64,000 bases of DNA from Tenrec ecaudatus (Eukaryota; Chordata; Mammalia; Afrosoricida; Tenrecidae). The stretch covers positions 12,051,001-12,115,000 of the forward strand of contig NC_134546.1 of the NCBI RefSeq assembly GCF_050624435.1. Direction: 5' to 3'. The notes under the pieces were generated by a model, which was not told the origin of the DNA, made no database searches, and worked only from the letters and a program-made list of their open reading frames with translations. The number at the start of each line of letters is the position of its first letter. Position 1 is the first letter of the stretch. Position numbers and translations under genes: made by a program. Below are positions 60,350-64,000 of this stretch, piece by piece.

Positions 60350-60532
60350 TCTCCCTGCCTTCGGGTCGATACCGACGCAGAGTGACCGTAGAGGACAGGG
60401 TAGACCTGCCCCTGTGGGTTTCCGCGACTGCAATCTTGACGGGAGGAAAGCACTCTGCGGAGGCTCCTCTGGCAGTTTCCAACTTTCGACCTTGCAGTTA
60501 GCAGCCCAACGCGTAACTTCTGCATCCGGTTC
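60350..60532 (-). mobile_element. AfroSINE-like element, antisense
   Basis: 'gccttcgggtcgataccgac', 'gaggacagggtagacctgcc', 'tttcgaccttgcagttagca', 'gcccaacgcgtaacttctgc'. Many CpG sites are kept, suggesting a younger copy. Confidence 0.9.
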
Positions 60533-60779
60533 CTAAGCTGTCCTATTTACGGGAGCAGGTCACCAGGTCTCCGCCCCCAGTGGAGCTCCTGGGGTGTCTG
60601 AATGCCTGACCTTTGCGCGAGCAAGGAGAGTGATTAACTACTGCAAATAAATCGGGGCTCTAGGTGAGCGCTTCCTCTTATGACTGCCTGGTGGTGCCAA
60701 AGTCACGCAGTGAAAGTCTTTATACTGGGGGCAGTCAGTCATGGTTTGTAAGTGAAGGTGCTGTGGCCTGAATGGGGAC

Positions 60780-60842
60780 ATGTGTGTGTGAGTGTGTGTA
60801 TGTGTATGTTGGAGTCTGTTTTCTTTTTGTGTGTGTGTGTGT
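60780..60842 (+). repeat. GT-rich microsatellite
   Basis: Two imperfect GT runs separated by about 20 bp. Confidence 0.85.
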
Positions 60843-60881
60843 TGACTTTCCACTAGGATATTAGAGGGAGAGAGGTGGATT

Positions 60882-61889
<1,008 letters not shown>

Positions 61890-62910
61890 AAAACGTTTCA
61901 TGCAAGCTCTACCCTGAGAGAACGAAAGATTACCAAGTCATTGTCCATGCAAGGTTGAGTATTATGTTGAGACCTGGGTTTTTCCACAATAGCTAATTTT
62001 CAATAAAGAGATTATCCTGTAAAATTGAAATGATGTTGGAAAGGAGTCAATTAAAGTTCCACACAGTTAGTCTGTGGAAGTTTGCTCTTATGGGTGGTTA
62101 GCTCTCATTAACACAAGACTGTGATTACAGATGGCCTTAAAAGAGGTAGGCAAGTATCTTTGTGTGTGTGTGTGTTTTAGCTCGCGTGTGCGCGCGTGGT
62201 CCAAGTTGGTGGAGAATCAACTCTTGTGGAAAATGTACACGTTGCAGCCATTGGAGTCTAATTATGCGTGGGTTTTTGTTTGTTTGTTTTTATGCAACAG
62301 ATGCAAGACAAAGAACCTAGTAGGAGATATTGGAATGTCATTTTGAAACATATGTTTCCAAAATTATGGGGCTGTACTGGATGATCACTAAAGCCTCTCA
62401 GCTTCAGAGGCTGCAAGGCTGAGGGAGAGCCGGGTGTTGGATGGGGAAGAACGTGGTTTAAGGAACAGGCTGAATAGTAAGCACATCAAAGCCATTAAAA
62501 CATAAGCCCCCAGATTTGAGAATGTGAGAGGTGAAAGATTATGTAGCGTGCTCTGGCGGTTTTATAGAGCTCGTTTCAAATGAGGGGTAGAACAAAAGAA
62601 TGCTATTGAAGCTCTCAAACGAGATCTATTGCAGGAGAGAGGCAGCGTTTTGCTCTGATAGCAATTAAGCAGCAAAAAACCCCACGTCATCCATGCCCAT
62701 ATTAAAAATGCCCATGCCACCCCCGAGGGTGCATGAAAGGCAGGTCACAAATGTTTGGAAGATGGAGCACAAAGAGAGACAACAGGAAGAGAGCCTTCCA
62801 ATGTCTCAGCCTACCTGCTCAGGTCTTCAGGACTCTGCCCGCTGGTTGATTGTCAGTGGGGAAAGCAGGTCCTTACTACGGTTGGTTGGTCACTGGACAC
62901 GTTCTAATGT
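61890..62910. other. AT-rich, repeat-free block, no gene recognised
   Basis: Apart from a short GT run (62160-62174) I see no transposon here over about 1 kb, unusual for this window. It might include conserved non-coding DNA, but sequence alone does not show that. Confidence 0.3.
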
Positions 62911-62913
62911 CAG

Positions 62914-63116
62914 ATTTCACTCACTGCCACTGAGTCAACTCTGACTCATAGTAAGCCTGTAGGGCAGAGAAGAGGTGCCTCGGTGGGTTTTTGAGACTGT
63001 AACCCTTTAGGAGAGCAGAAAGCCTTATCTTTCTCCCATGGTGTGGCTGGTGGGTTCAAACTGCTGACCATGTGGTAAGCAGCCCAATGAGTATCCAGTA
63101 CACCACTAGGGCTCTT
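62914..63116 (-). mobile_element. AfroSINE-like element, full length antisense
   Basis: 'ctcactgccactgagtcaac', 'tttgagactgtaacccttta', 'tctttctcccatggtgtggc', 'caaactgctgaccatgtggt', head 'acaccactagggctct'. Confidence 0.92.
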
Positions 63117-63237
63117 AGGTCCTGCCTCCAGCAGGGGCCCCCATTTATAGCACCCTTTTATCGCAGAGCTGCAGAGTTGCTCTGCGCTCTTTTGGCCCAC
63201 GAGGTTCTCATCCAGGAGCAAGGTTAGACACACTACT

Positions 63238-63348
63238 CCTGCCAATAGTTACAGCCTTGGGAACCCACAGGTACCGTTCTACCCTCTCCTCTTCCTATAG
63301 GGTTGCTACGAGTCAGAATCCACTCAATGGCCATGAGTTGTGTTTTTT
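63238..63348 (+). mobile_element. AfroSINE 3' half
   Basis: 'tagttacagccttgggaacc', 'tatagggttgctacgagtca', 'gaatccactcaatggccatg' and a T-rich tail. Confidence 0.88.
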
Positions 63349-63606
63349 TGTGTGTGTTTTTGGTTCACACAAGAAGAGTGCAAAATTATTTACAAAATGC
63401 AGATGCTATGCGTAGCAATTTTATCTCTTGTACATTACCATAGTCACGTATGTCTCTCACCACTGAGTCCCGCAGCAGAAAGGCCTACCAAGTGGTCGCC
63501 TGCAGAACTTGGATGAATTCAGGACGATGCAGCTCAGGCCTTTCGTAGTGGCATCAGAGGCCCAGGGAGGCTGTGGCATTTTAAAACTGGTTACCCTCAC
63601 AGCCTC

Positions 63607-63720
63607 CATGGCATAAATGCAGCGCGTGCTCTTGACTGCTAACCCAAAGGTTGGCAACTGAACCACACCCAGTGGTGCCACGCAAGAACGGCCTGGTGAT
63701 CTGCTTCCAGATCAGAGTCG
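63607..63720 (+). mobile_element. SINE, second subfamily, 5' half
   Basis: 'cttgactgctaacccaaagg', 'acacccagtggtgccacgca', 'acggcctggtgatctgcttc'. The 3' half is missing. Confidence 0.8.
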
Positions 63721-64000
63721 TTGTATGATGATGGTTTTCTTTTCGCTGTTGTTTGTTTGTTTCTTCTGGGTTTCCCAGTTTGTGAAGCACAGAAGGAGGG
63801 CATGCAGAGAGACAACAGCAGACAGGTGATGGGGAGGGTGAGGGCATTTGGGGAGCAGACAGTGAATGCGGGAGTCGGGAGAAAGCATGAGAACTGATTA
63901 CGATGAGGTATGTCCAACTCTTTTAAAAAGTGATTTAACTATGGAAGTGCAGGATCTGTGAATATTCTATCAAGAAAACTACAAAAAAAAAAAAAGAAGA
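63721..64000. other. No gene recognised; right edge
   Basis: An A-run at 63982-63994 close to the window edge could be the tail of another retroelement. The preceding 100 bases are not clearly one. Confidence 0.3.

Overview
This window is mammalian nuclear DNA with no recognisable exon of an ordinary multi-exon gene. It is almost certainly from an afrotherian. About forty copies or fragments of a tRNA-derived SINE have the AfroSINE layout: a head near GGAGCCCTGG, then a GGGGCAGTTCTACYCTGTCC block, then a tail like GAGTCGGAATCGACTC. A BovB-like RTE LINE sits in the same sequence. One L1 lineage with an unusually long 3' UTR recurs, and so does a MaLR-like LTR family of about 0.5 kb. From memory of repeat style a tenrec-like afrosoricid is my best guess, but the species is not proven by the window.

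Layout. 1-5.6 kb: sequence with no gene, an antisense 5'-truncated L1 with a 20-bp target-site duplication (TSD), SINEs and an older L1 tail. 5.64-12.5 kb: one long sense L1 with a degraded ORF1 end, a complete but dead ORF2, and a 3' UTR of about 2.3 kb. 13-15.2 kb: older antisense L1 pieces. 15-30 kb: low-repeat, partly GC-rich sequence with scattered SINEs, a MER5A-like relic, an L1 3' end, a CCAA microsatellite and LTRs. 30-39 kb: SINEs, two L1 tails, a small palindromic DNA element and an AT-rich unexplained block. 39.2-43.4 kb: a nested cluster in which a BovB-like LINE is split by a solo LTR with perfect TSDs and by a miniature TA-target element. A mariner-type transposase relic, an LTR inside an LTR and a further solo LTR follow. 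43.5-54 kb: old L1, SINEs, a MIR and two L1 tails, one of them inside a SINE. 54.3-57.7 kb: an LTR carrying an intact, intronless GSTP1 copy, then older LTR and L1 pieces. 57.8-64 kb: SINEs, a solo LTR, a broken RPS2 retrocopy with a 15-bp TSD, and an unexplained AT-rich block.

The only conventional protein-coding potential is the GSTP1 retrocopy (complement of 55054-55686), with 210 codons and no lesion. RPS2 (60897-61874) has two in-frame TGA codons and a frameshift. Everything else that reads as an open frame is transposon-derived or chance. The layers record a history of retrotransposition: L1 machinery supplied the two gene retrocopies and its own truncated copies, and the RTE LINE probably mobilised the SINEs through a shared 3' tail. 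I found no evidence of a new gene system.
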